This document shows, piece by piece, positions 1 through 8,247 of a stretch of 64,000 nt of DNA. The stretch covers positions 91,110 to 155,109 of the forward strand of contig CAYRQP010000002.1 in the NCBI GenBank assembly GCA_964426545.1, given 5' to 3'. Below the pieces are notes generated by a model. The model was not told the DNA's origin. It did no database searches and saw only the letters and a list, made by a program, of their open reading frames with translations. Both the position numbers and the translations under genes were made by a program. Within the stretch, counting starts at the first letter, position 1. Each line of letters opens with the position of its first letter. The stretch is from CAYRQP01 sp964426545. GTDB taxonomy: Bacteria > Fermentibacterota > Fermentibacteria > Fermentibacterales > JCC-6.

Positions 1-2
1 GG

Positions 3-1046
3 GAATATGTAATTAATGATCCCACACAAATACAGCCTGTAGAAAGTCCGGCTGAAGATGTCCGAGACAGAAAAAATCAGGGAAGGGATATATCGGCATC
101 GCTTCGATATCAGATACTGGATGACCTTCTTCTGAACATCTCGATATCGAGAGGTATCAACAGAAATGACAGGAAACGGAGCGGGACCGGATTAGATACG
201 CTGTTCAATGTGTATGACATAAGCGACAACAGGAAGTTTCATGCCACGCTTCAGTATTTCCCCAATGATGTGCGAATTACATTTGAGCGCGTTATTCAAC
301 TTTACTGCTACGATTCATACGGTACATGGAAAGACACTTATGGAACTACTTACAGTGATGAGAGTGACAGAGATGAACTCAGGGAAGTGCTGGCATTGTC
401 TATTCAGATTCCGATTTCAGGGACAATGACACTAGAGGGAGACATACAGGGACAGAATACAGAGACCATATATCTGAAAGCAGCACAATCGGGCAACAGC
501 AAGGAGTCGTCTACATACAGTGTCAGTCCGGGATTTAGATTTACACCCGGGGGAGATTGGACTTTGAGCGAATCCGTCAGATTCAGTGCGGACTATACGA
601 CCTTTCTATTCCCCGACTACAGCAGTAGCGGGAGTAATCTGCTTTTCAGAAAAGTTGAGTCTCAGATGGCATTCCAAAGGATATCTCAGGACAGTACAAC
701 ACTTGGTGTTAGCCACAGATTCCATTTTCAGGATCAGGGAAGTTATGAAAATTCGATATTCTATCGCTCGGAAGAAAGTTTTAACAGTACCCTGACACTG
801 AATATGGGTTTTCATACAGGAAATGCAGTTGGCATCACCCCCAGTTACTCATGGGAGTATTCGAGAAGGAATTACATCGCATCGAGTTCTCCGTCTGTAA
901 TCGAGCATATGCACCATGTAGGGCTGAGAACCAGAATGAATCTGTCAGAAGGTTTTCTCACAATGCAGATAAGAAGGACATTCTATTCCAGAGATAACCG
1001 CGAAAGTTACTGGTATGCGACAGTCGGACTTAACTACCAGTTTTAG
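3..1046 (+). CDS. Outer-membrane beta-barrel protein, 5' end outside window
   Basis: The frame is open from base 3, so this is the C-terminal 347 residues of a larger protein. It has the alternating polar and aromatic pattern of amphipathic beta strands, almost no cysteine, many Tyr/Phe/Ser/Thr, and ends in YATVGLNYQF. A terminal Phe preceded by aromatic residues is the classical outer-membrane barrel signal read by the BAM machinery. I do not recognise a specific family, and transport or structural roles cannot be separated. A GTG at 210 lies inside the frame and is not the real start. The lipoprotein at 1055 follows after 8 bases and is probably co-transcribed. Confidence 0.7.
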   Translation, partial: EYVINDPTQIQPVESPAEDVRDRKNQGRDISASLRYQILDDLLLNISISRGINRNDRKRSGTGLDTLFNVYDISDNRKFHATLQYFPNDVRITFERVIQLYCYDSYGTWKDTYGTTYSDESDRDELREVLALSIQIPISGTMTLEGDIQGQNTETIYLKAAQSGNSKESSTYSVSPGFRFTPGGDWTLSESVRFSADYTTFLFPDYSSSGSNLLFRKVESQMAFQRISQDSTTLGVSHRFHFQDQGSYENSIFYRSEESFNSTLTLNMGFHTGNAVGITPSYSWEYSRRNYIASSSPSVIEHMHHVGLRTRMNLSEGFLTMQIRRTFYSRDNRESYWYATVGLNYQF

Positions 1047-1054
1047 AGGGATAT

Positions 1055-1675
1055 ATGAATAATTCAAAAATCACTCTTGTATCAGGCATTACTTTGCTTC
1101 TGGTTGCGGGGTGTTCGTTCTTTGAACCCGGTTTCCCTGAAGATCCCGATCCCAGCTCGGGGATAACATGGTATCAACCTTACTCTCCGGGTACAGTTGT
1201 TACGAATATTCAGAACTCCATGGAAGGCAGGTCCATCACGATGTACTCTTCCTGCCTTGATAGTTCATTTACATTCATTGCCGATCCGCTCGATACACTT
1301 GAATTTTGGAATATCTGGGATTTCAGCAATTGGGATTTCAGCGTTGAGCAGAATACGATATCGAATATTTTCGCCTTTGTAACATCATCGGGATTTCCCG
1401 AAGACAGCATGCTGGTTGTGGAGTTTTCTATGGTGGAGGAGTATCCTGACCCGGCTGCACCTTCAGACAGTGCTGAGATCTGGCGCGACTATGAGATAAT
1501 TACAGCAGGTGCGGAACACGGCGGTTGGGATGAACCTGCCTTGGGCCGGGCAAAGATGTTCATGGTCGAAGATGACTACGGACTTTGGTCACTCGTGAAG
1601 TGGGAAGACTACCGCCCTGAGGATTATACCGGCGACAATTACACATGGGCCGTCGTCAAAGCCACCTCCCGCTAA
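1055..1675 (+). CDS. Hypothetical lipoprotein
   Basis: A 206-residue protein starting at an ATG preceded by GAGGGATAT. Residues 1-20 are a lipoprotein signal with lipobox VAGC (Cys20), predicting SPII cleavage and a lipid-anchored product. The mature part is acidic and Trp/Tyr-rich (several WNIW, NWDF, WEDY-type patches), with a compact alpha/beta look that may be NTF2-like. No catalytic motif is visible and I do not recognise the family. It follows the barrel gene directly, so it may be that protein's periplasmic or surface partner. Confidence 0.7.
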   Translation: MNNSKITLVSGITLLLVAGCSFFEPGFPEDPDPSSGITWYQPYSPGTVVTNIQNSMEGRSITMYSSCLDSSFTFIADPLDTLEFWNIWDFSNWDFSVEQNTISNIFAFVTSSGFPEDSMLVVEFSMVEEYPDPAAPSDSAEIWRDYEIITAGAEHGGWDEPALGRAKMFMVEDDYGLWSLVKWEDYRPEDYTGDNYTWAVVKATSR

Positions 1676-1721
1676 CGGGGACTTTCTTGAATCTTTTAAC
1701 TTATGCAACAGGAAAAGAAAG

Positions 1722-1752
1722 AATACTTGAAATAAACCGCCATTCAAGTATT
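1722..1752. promoter_or_regulatory. 10-bp inverted repeat upstream of methylase
   Basis: AATACTTGAA (1722-1731) and TTCAAGTATT (1743-1752) are perfect inverted arms around an 11-base spacer. The repeat sits 21 bases before the methylase ATG at 1773. There is no T-tract, so it resembles an operator or leader hairpin more than an intrinsic terminator. The bound factor, if any, is unknown. Confidence 0.4.
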
Positions 1753-1772
1753 AGTTCGAAAAATAGTGTTCA

Positions 1773-2399
1773 ATGGAATTCCTGAAGAACAGGAAAACCG
1801 AAACTGGTATATCTAAACTCCAGGTACTTCCATGCGGAGTCAGCTTATTTCAAGCAGAAGGATCGGAATTCACAACGGATTCTCTCCTTTTATCCGAATC
1901 GATAAGAATATCTCCCGGAGCCGGAATCGCAGAACTCGGCTGCGGAACAGGAGGAGTCACATTCTCGGCTGCGAAGAACAATCCTGAATGCATTTGGCTT
2001 GGAATAGACATTCAGGAGAAACTTCTAAAACTTGCATTGAAATCAGCTGCTCTTCAAGAACTGAAAATAGATTTTACTGCACTATGCTGTAGTGTCGAGA
2101 ATGTTCCGCGATTGATTCAGGGAAATTCATTCGATGCGGTAATGACAAATCCACCTTTTAACATAAGCGGCTCAGGGAGGCAAAGTCCCATTCCTTCGAG
2201 AAAAAAGTCTCGTTCAGGCAGTTCACTGCTTATTTATCAATTTGTTCGCGCAGCTGGACATCTTTTAAAACCAGGTGGAATATTTGCAATAGTAGGTACC
2301 CCGGAAATGGTGCCGAAGATATTGCTTGGGTGTGAGACATATAATCTGCGACTGGTCGAAAGCGGTGATGTTATGCAATTTGAGAAACCTACAGACTAA
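1773..2399 (+). CDS. TrmN6-like N6-adenine methyltransferase, C-terminally short
   Basis: A Rossmann-fold SAM-dependent methyltransferase of 208 residues. Motif I is ELGCGTGG (about residues 50-57), an acidic SAM-ribose residue follows at the end of strand 2 (IDIQ), and motif IV is NPPF (about 128-131). NPPF is typical of enzymes methylating exocyclic amines, and the overall pattern matches the tRNA1(Val) A37 methylase family (TrmN6/YfiC). Family members usually run to about 240-250 residues. This one stops soon after the GIFAIVGTP strand, so the C-terminal strands appear lost. Its stop overlaps the end of the decayed minus-strand gene by 4 bases, which suggests the truncation came with the same rearrangement. 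Activity is uncertain. Confidence 0.65.
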   Translation: MEFLKNRKTETGISKLQVLPCGVSLFQAEGSEFTTDSLLLSESIRISPGAGIAELGCGTGGVTFSAAKNNPECIWLGIDIQEKLLKLALKSAALQELKIDFTALCCSVENVPRLIQGNSFDAVMTNPPFNISGSGRQSPIPSRKKSRSGSSLLIYQFVRAAGHLLKPGGIFAIVGTPEMVPKILLGCETYNLRLVESGDVMQFEKPTD

Positions 2400-3948
2400 T
2401 CCACAACGACATGAGCTGCAAATCGACTCTTGTACTCTCCCCACTTACTCTTGTTCCAGATTACATCATAAGACAGGCAGTCAGCAGCTGCAATTCCCAT
2501 TTCCATTGCATGATGAGTATTGTCATGTACGAAAAGCCCCTGTCTGCCGAGAGTAACAATTTTGTCATAAGTGTATAGGTGTTGCTCGATAATGCCGAGA
2601 TGATCTTCGAATTCCAGATTATATACCGGATAGACATTACCTTTTCTGCATTCCAGGGAATTTGTATTTTGCGGGTACTTTGTTGAGAAATCGGAAAGTT
2701 TCACATCAGTATAAGGAACCCTTGCTTCTATAGAATATGCCATTGTCATCCTGTCGTTTTTAACCATAAGGTCATGGGGGAGATGACAGGAGGTATCGAT
2801 GTAAAGCAATCTGTTCAGATCTGAATCTGCATCACATTCTGCAAAGATGTCTCTGAAATAGTGTGCCGAATCAGAAAATCTGTTGAATCGTCGATGGTCA
2901 TCAAGAATATTAGTTTTTACATCTTCGAAGAGAACGGCAGGTCGGAAGAAGCGAAAATCCGGGATACCAAGTTCGGCTCCTACCATGAATCTCTTTGCCT
3001 TGAATTCGAAACTGAGTTTCTTGTCTGATACAGGCAATCGCTTAACGATACTCCTGATTAAACGCTGTCTGATGAAATGGGGAACAGTCCTTCTGCAGAT
3101 ATTGCGGATTTTGTGTGCGGCATGAGTGTCATACCCCGAATAGCTTCATCGCCGCCTTCACCTGAAAGCAGCACTTTTACATATTTCTGTGCTTCAGCGG
3201 AGAGGAGCATGAAGGGGATGGCAGAACCATCTCCGATGGGTTCATCCATGTAAGCACCTGCCTGAAAATGTTCTTTTTCACATCACCGGATTGATGGTTA
3301 TTTCATTGTGAATAGAACCTGCATATTCAGCCATGGCTCTTTGGTAGTGAGATTCATCGAAACTCTTCTCATTGATTTTCAGTGAAAAAGAGTGAAGTTC
3401 AGTACTCTTTCCCAGAATTCGCGCAAGCCCGAGAATCGAACTGCTGTCCAGTCCGCCTGAAAGTGTAGTTCCGATAGGAGCATCGGAAATCAGGTTCCTG
3501 TCGACCCTTCCAGAATTACCTGATAGGAACCTTCTTCGACATCTTCCATGGTCATCCATAGTCGGGAGTAAATCTGATTCTGTAGTACTCTTCGGGAACC
3601 GGACATGAAGGATTGTCGAGGTCAATTTCAATCAGGTGTGCTCCATCGAGTTCATTCACCTTTCCGAAAGCGGTTAACGTTCCCGGAATGTAGGCAAGAA
3701 AGAAGTAATGAAAGATAGCTTCCCTGTTTACGCGGAGAGTGAAACCGGGAATTTCCATAAGGATTTTATTTCAGATGAGAAATACAGTTTCCCGTTCAAT
3801 TCCATCCAGAAAAGAGGTCGGGTTCCGTAGAAATCCCTGTATCTTCCAACCCGTGGTGACGAAGCAGGGAAGTCATCCCCGTGCCGTGCCGGATGTCCGG
3901 GTCCGTGAGATGAGAGTCAAGACTGATTATGCCAGCAATTCCACACAT
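2396..3948 (-). pseudogene. Decayed asparagine synthetase fused to an oxidoreductase tail
   Basis: Reading the minus strand from the ATG at 3948 gives MCGIAGIIS, the class II amidotransferase start of AsnB with nucleophile Cys2. The frame breaks at a stop after about 43 codons. AsnB signatures continue in shifted frames: GKLYFSSEIK (near 3790), REAIFHYFFLAYIPG (near 3720), the PP-loop SGGLDSS (near 3460), DEPIGD and LSGEGGDE (near 3250-3170), then DRMTMAYSIEARVPY. About 90 residues of the glutaminase domain are deleted and at least three frameshifts are needed. At about 2640-2665 the AsnB sequence stops and continues in frame into VYPVY...GRQGLF...MEMG. This is the C-terminal signature of UDP-galactopyranose-mutase-like flavoproteins, related to the intact gene at 16743. 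It is therefore a chimeric deletion scar. Single-base errors in the assembly could explain some shifts but not the deletion or the fusion. Confidence 0.85.
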
Positions 3949-4041
3949 GTATCGATCACTCCAATGTAAGGCAACTCTAAATCAAGTATCTATAGTCTAT
4001 GTGAATATAGTAGTTTATATTAAAACACTGAAAGGTGTGAT

Positions 4042-5475
4042 ATGAAAATCAACTTGAATCGATTGTCGGTGAAGCTGAAATCCATCAGCACTCTGCAGAT
4101 TCTCATAATCGTATTCCTGATTGCCCTTAGTTTGAGAGTTGCGGTACTGTTCACAAATCCACACAATATCGCTGACCACTGGGACGTGTCACATTATGTT
4201 GTTATTGCACGAAATCTCGCTGATGGAAACGGTTTTGCGAATGAACCTGGACACCCGACTGCATTCAGATTTCCGCTTCTCCCGCCTGTTCTCTCTCTGT
4301 TCTTCAGAATATTTAGAGAAAGGTCTCTGGTTTTTGGGCAGTGGTACATCCCTTTTCTCTTTTTTCAATCTATCCTGGGTGCACTGATTGCACCAATTAC
4401 GGCATGGATAGGTCATGAGATAAAGGGAAAAACCCTTGCTCTCCTGGCAGGAATGCTGGTTGCAGTAAACACGGAACTGATATCCTATTCACGGATGATG
4501 CTTCCAGAAACCATATTTTCCTTTTTGCTGTGCCTGATAGCTCTGCTTTGCATATATCTGATTCCGGGAAAAAGGAGAATACTCACATTCGCTGGCGGAA
4601 TTCTTCTGGGTCTAGCAGTCCTCTGCCGTCCGGTAGCTATCGGTTGGGGGATTCTCCTTGCCGTTATCTTCATGTTCCGGAAAGAATACAAATTGAGGGC
4701 GCGAATCAATCTCATTCTTCTCCTTGCAGCTGGCGGCATAGTAACGGTTGCACCTTGGCTCATCAGAAATCAGATTGTAATGAGCTCTCCTGTTTTCAGC
4801 ACATCGAGCGGCATAGCATTCTGGCTTTACGGCCACAATGATGCTGCCAGGGCTGACGGGGATACTCATATCCCCGAAGAATACATAAAAGTAAATGAAA
4901 TGGTTCGCCCCAGGGAATATCACATGCAGGAAGGTGGCGATCCCGCACAGATGATCCCCATCTACAATATGGAACCCGGGTATGAAGCATACGGATTCGA
5001 GCGATCTGTTGTCGACAGGCTCGAAGGGCTTGAAGAGATTGAAGCCAATCAGGAATTCAATAGCATGGCGTGGGAATACATATGGGCAAATCCGTTTGAA
5101 ACGTTGACACACTCCATTAGCAGCCTGTTCCAAACCGTTGCCTATGCAGAAATGGATGGGAAAATCAATATCCAACTTACATTGATTATGCCATTTATTC
5201 TCCTCGGTATGTACTGGTTATGGAAACATTCGAGACACATTGCGCTGATAATCCTGGCATGTCTTCTATCTATGCTGGCAGTTCATTTCCTGTTTTATTT
5301 CGACCATAGATTCAGAGTGCCATATCTACCTTTCCTGGCACTACTCGGAGCAGCAGGATTTCTTACTGCGATAAACGGAAATTTGATTCGAACAGAGAAA
5401 AACTTCTTCTTCGGCTGGATGGTGGTTCCTGTAGTCGTCAATTATTTTCTTCTATGGGGAAATACTACTGGATAA
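4042..5475 (+). CDS. GT39/ArnT-like membrane glycosyltransferase
   Basis: A 477-residue polytopic membrane protein. A first transmembrane helix at about 18-38 (LQILIIVFLIALSLRVAVL) is followed by a loop with HWDVSHY, where the Asp is at the position of the catalytic/metal Asp of GT-C fold enzymes (PMT, ArnT, GT39/GT83). About ten further hydrophobic helices and a long extracytoplasmic loop (about 270-370) follow. Such enzymes transfer a sugar from a polyprenyl-phosphate donor on the periplasmic side of the inner membrane. The acceptor cannot be told. The start has an AAGGTGTGAT ribosome site. Sugar genes follow on the same strand. Confidence 0.75.
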   Translation: MKINLNRLSVKLKSISTLQILIIVFLIALSLRVAVLFTNPHNIADHWDVSHYVVIARNLADGNGFANEPGHPTAFRFPLLPPVLSLFFRIFRERSLVFGQWYIPFLFFQSILGALIAPITAWIGHEIKGKTLALLAGMLVAVNTELISYSRMMLPETIFSFLLCLIALLCIYLIPGKRRILTFAGGILLGLAVLCRPVAIGWGILLAVIFMFRKEYKLRARINLILLLAAGGIVTVAPWLIRNQIVMSSPVFSTSSGIAFWLYGHNDAARADGDTHIPEEYIKVNEMVRPREYHMQEGGDPAQMIPIYNMEPGYEAYGFERSVVDRLEGLEEIEANQEFNSMAWEYIWANPFETLTHSISSLFQTVAYAEMDGKINIQLTLIMPFILLGMYWLWKHSRHIALIILACLLSMLAVHFLFYFDHRFRVPYLPFLALLGAAGFLTAINGNLIRTEKNFFFGWMVVPVVVNYFLLWGNTTG

Positions 5476-5493
5476 TGATTTAAGGATACAGAC

Positions 5494-6315
5494 ATCAATA
5501 CACAACAACATACTCGATTTCTGATTGTAGGCTCGAAGGGGCAACTTGGCAGAGCATTCATGGAGACACTTGGAGAAAATGCTGTGGGTATGGATCTCCC
5601 GGAGATCGATATAACAGATATGATGTCTGTGAATAATGCAGTTACTTCTGTTTGTCCGGACTGGATAATCAACTGCGCAGCAGTATCAGATGTTGATTTA
5701 TGTGAACGTGAGCCTGAGCTGGCTTATGCAGTTCATCACAGGGGAGTCGCCAATCTGACGAAGACCGGTATCAAAGTTCTGACAGTCTCGACCGATCACC
5801 TGTTCGACGGGGGGACAGAGCGAAACACCCCTTATTTCGAAGATGATGTACCTAATCCGGTAAATATCTATGCAAAAAGTAAACTGGTAGGGGAGGAAGA
5901 AGTTCTTTCTGCCCGAAGTGAGAATATAGTTGTACGAACATCCTGGCTTTTTTCCGGAAGTACCGGACTTATCCCTTTTCTGTGGAAGAGTTTGAAAATA
6001 AAAGGCATGGTCAGGGCTGTTTCTGATCAGGTATCTGCTGTCAGTTACACATATAGTCTGGCAGAACAGGTACTTGCCGCAATAAGTGATGATGTATCAG
6101 GTATATTACATATTACCGGGAATGATGAATTGAATCCGGTGCAGCTTGCGGAACTGATTTCGGAATACACGGGCGGGAGAGTAGAGAAAATTCTCTGGAA
6201 AACCCTGGCGAAAGATGCCCTTAGGCCAGAGTATTCAGTTCTGTCGAGCAGGCGGGGATATATGCTCCAGAATGCTGAAAATGCTATTGAGAGATGGAAG
6301 GCAGACAATGAATAA
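5494..6315 (+). CDS. rfbD: RfbD-like NAD(P)-dependent sugar reductase, non-canonical start
   Basis: An extended short-chain dehydrogenase of the dTDP-4-dehydrorhamnose reductase family. The Rossmann motif is FLIVGSKGQLGR, followed by DITDMMSV, NCAAVSDVD, STDHLFDG and YAKSKLVGEEEV, the last giving the Tyr-x3-Lys pair. The nearest in-frame ATG (5560) lies after the nucleotide-binding glycine loop and cannot be the start. An in-frame TGA at 5476-5478 limits the upstream frame, which contains no ATG, GTG or TTG. AAGGA at 5482-5486 sits 7 bases before an ATC at 5494, which would give a 273-residue protein of normal family length. The ATC start is inference; a single-base sequence error (ATG to ATC) is the alternative. 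The 3' end overlaps gmhA by 8 bases. Confidence 0.75.
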   Translation: MNTQQHTRFLIVGSKGQLGRAFMETLGENAVGMDLPEIDITDMMSVNNAVTSVCPDWIINCAAVSDVDLCEREPELAYAVHHRGVANLTKTGIKVLTVSTDHLFDGGTERNTPYFEDDVPNPVNIYAKSKLVGEEEVLSARSENIVVRTSWLFSGSTGLIPFLWKSLKIKGMVRAVSDQVSAVSYTYSLAEQVLAAISDDVSGILHITGNDELNPVQLAELISEYTGGRVEKILWKTLAKDALRPEYSVLSSRRGYMLQNAENAIERWKADNE

Positions 6316-6862
6316 CATAGAGAAATATCTAAATGAAGCGAGAAAAACAGTTACAAACATTGATACGCGTGATATTGCAGAAGCAGCAAAACTCTGTATC
6401 GATTCGATATCTGCAGGTGGGACAGTATTTTTCTGCGGCAACGGTGGCAGTGCAGCGGATGCACAGCACTTTGCCGGTGAACTGGTCGCCCGGTTCAGAA
6501 AAGAAAGAAAGCCCCTTCCGGCCATAGCACTGAATTCCAATACTTCGATCATAACTGCTGTAGCCAATGATTCGGGATTTGAGAGTATCTTCAGTCGCCA
6601 ATTGGAAGCACTCGCCAAACCCGGAGATGTACTGGTTGCCATATCGACAAGCGGAAACTCACCGAATGTTTTAGCGGCTGCCCGGTACGCACGAACAATA
6701 AACACAATAGTAATATCCATGACCGGAACAGATGGCGGGGCTCTCGTCGAATTTGCCGATGCCGTAATTAAAGCACCTTCAAAACAGACCAGTCATATAC
6801 AGGAATATCTCTTGATTGCCGGACACGCCCTGTGCGGTGAAATCGAAAGAAATCTCTGCTAA
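6308..6862 (+). CDS. gmhA: Phosphoheptose isomerase, SIS domain
   Basis: A 184-residue single SIS-domain protein matching sedoheptulose-7-phosphate isomerase. Features are FCGNGGSAADAQHFAGELV (phosphosugar loop and a metal/catalytic His), a second loop STSGNSPNV, and a C-terminal Q-x-H-x2-E pattern (QTSHIQEYLLIAGH) carrying catalytic Glu and His candidates. It would make D-glycero-D-manno-heptose 7-phosphate for LPS core or other heptose glycans. The ATG at 6308 is chosen over upstream in-frame starts because it overlaps the end of rfbD by 8 bases and the family begins near this point. Confidence 0.88.
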   Translation: MNNIEKYLNEARKTVTNIDTRDIAEAAKLCIDSISAGGTVFFCGNGGSAADAQHFAGELVARFRKERKPLPAIALNSNTSIITAVANDSGFESIFSRQLEALAKPGDVLVAISTSGNSPNVLAAARYARTINTIVISMTGTDGGALVEFADAVIKAPSKQTSHIQEYLLIAGHALCGEIERNLC

Positions 6863-6882
6863 AACCAACAAGAAAGCACATA

Positions 6883-7899
6883 TTGAAGAGTAACTCAATC
6901 TGGAAACATCTGATAATTGGACTGCTGATTGCAGTAATTGCCCTCTATCTCACTTATAGAAAAACAGACACTGCAGAACTTATGGATACGCTTCAAACGC
7001 TGAACTGGATTCCCCTCCTCCTTGTGCTTCCACCACTTGCTTTCAGCTACCTGTTCAGGATACTGAGGTGGCGGGTGCTTTTGTCGCCCATTGCGAAAGT
7101 AAGCAGCAGAAAGGCGACAGGTCCGCTTCTTACGGGATTCATGGTGAATTCGATACTCCCGGGGCGGGTGGGAGAGATATTAAGGTCAATTCTACTTTCA
7201 CGAAAAACTGATATTCCGGGCTTTGCATCGTTTGCAACAGTAGTTCTTGCTAGAATATTCGACGGACTCACTTTAGGTTTGATGACCCTTGTCGTACTTG
7301 TACGATACTGGAATGAATTGAGCCATGGAATTCGCCTGGGATTAGTTAGTGCCATAATCATGTATGTGGCGGTTCTGCTTGTGCTTATTGCACTTCGAAA
7401 GTGGGACAGGAAAGCTGCTTATGTCCTGACAAAGCCGTTTAGGTGGATAAGACTTAAAACCGCTGCCTGCAAACTGGAAGAGATTTTCATTTCCTTTTCG
7501 AAAGGACTGACTGTTCTAAAAGATATGAAGGAAACAGTCACGGTTGTTTTACTGTCCTTATGTGTATGGGTCTGCCTGTCGCTTTCCGTTCTGCCTGTAT
7601 TCGAGGTTATGGGTCAGGGAATAAACTGGTATTATCCGCTTCTCGTTCTGATTCTTGCAGGGCTTGGAATGTTGATACCCACACCAGCAGGAACGGGAAC
7701 AGTTCACGGAGCCCTTGTCATAGGACTCCCCGTTCTGGGGCTGAGTATGGATACCGGAGTGTTTGCTCTGTTGTTTCACACAACGCAGTTCATGCCCATT
7801 ATTATTGTGGGGCTTGTTGCTGCGGTAATCGAGGGAGTCTCGGCATCTGATGTCAAACGGATAGCGGAAGATGATTCAAAATTGGGGACGGAGGAGTAG
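6883..7899 (+). CDS. LPG synthase TM-region family membrane protein
   Basis: A 338-residue integral membrane protein with about eight helices. It matches the UPF0104/lysylphosphatidylglycerol synthase transmembrane family (flippase-like, AglD2-type). The conserved patch FRILRWRVLL, then GFMVNSILPGRVGEILRS and the Arg-rich loop VLARIFDGLT are characteristic, as is PTPAGTGTVHGALV near residue 265. There is no C-terminal aminoacyl-transferase domain, so it does not aminoacylate lipids itself. These proteins are usually linked to glycolipid assembly or flipping. It starts at TTG 6883 after AAGAAAG. The last codons and stop lie inside the 50-bp palindrome at 7880-7929. Confidence 0.8.
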   Translation: MKSNSIWKHLIIGLLIAVIALYLTYRKTDTAELMDTLQTLNWIPLLLVLPPLAFSYLFRILRWRVLLSPIAKVSSRKATGPLLTGFMVNSILPGRVGEILRSILLSRKTDIPGFASFATVVLARIFDGLTLGLMTLVVLVRYWNELSHGIRLGLVSAIIMYVAVLLVLIALRKWDRKAAYVLTKPFRWIRLKTAACKLEEIFISFSKGLTVLKDMKETVTVVLLSLCVWVCLSLSVLPVFEVMGQGINWYYPLLVLILAGLGMLIPTPAGTGTVHGALVIGLPVLGLSMDTGVFALLFHTTQFMPIIIVGLVAAVIEGVSASDVKRIAEDDSKLGTEE

Positions 7900-7929
7900 T
7901 TTACGTAAACTACTCCTCCGTCCCCAATT
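7880..7929. repeat. Perfect 50-bp palindrome overlapping a stop codon
   Basis: Bases 7880-7904 and 7905-7929 are exact reverse complements (25-bp arms, no spacer). The left arm begins AATTGGGGACGGAGGAG and the centre is TTAC/GTAA. The repeat encodes the last residues (KLGTEE) and stop of the preceding gene. Its form resembles REP palindromes mobilised by RAYT transposases. It could also act as a bidirectional terminator, although no clean T-tract follows. Confidence 0.9.
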
Positions 7930-7976
7930 AATTTATTATATTTTCTGGTTCTACAACAACGAACAGAAAGGTCGTA

Positions 7977-8219
7977 ATGCCCACATACGAATACAAATGT
8001 ACTAAATGTGGAAATACCTTCGAAGCTCTCCAGAAAATGAATGATGAGCCATTGAAGGAATGCCTCGAATGCGGGTCCCCAATCAAAAGGCTTATCGGTT
8101 CCGGTTCAGGGATTATTTTCAAGGGCGCCGGGTTTCATGTGAATGACTATGCGGATGACAAATCGGAAAAGTCACCACCGCCGTGCTGCAGCGGCGGTAC
8201 CTGTCCGCACGAAGATTAG
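7977..8219 (+). CDS. FmdB-family zinc-ribbon protein
   Basis: An 80-residue protein starting MPTYEYKCTKCG, with two CxxC knuckles (C8/C11 and C29/C32) that should bind one zinc. The tail is Ser/Pro/Cys-rich (PPPCCSGGTC). This is the FmdB regulatory/zinc-ribbon family, named from a putative regulator of formamidase genes, whose molecular role is generally unknown. The ATG at 7977 follows AAAGG. It lies alone between the palindrome and the binding-protein gene. Confidence 0.85.
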   Translation: MPTYEYKCTKCGNTFEALQKMNDEPLKECLECGSPIKRLIGSGSGIIFKGAGFHVNDYADDKSEKSPPPCCSGGTCPHED

Positions 8220-8247
8220 AGATGCTGTCGGGTAGGTACGTAAGGTA

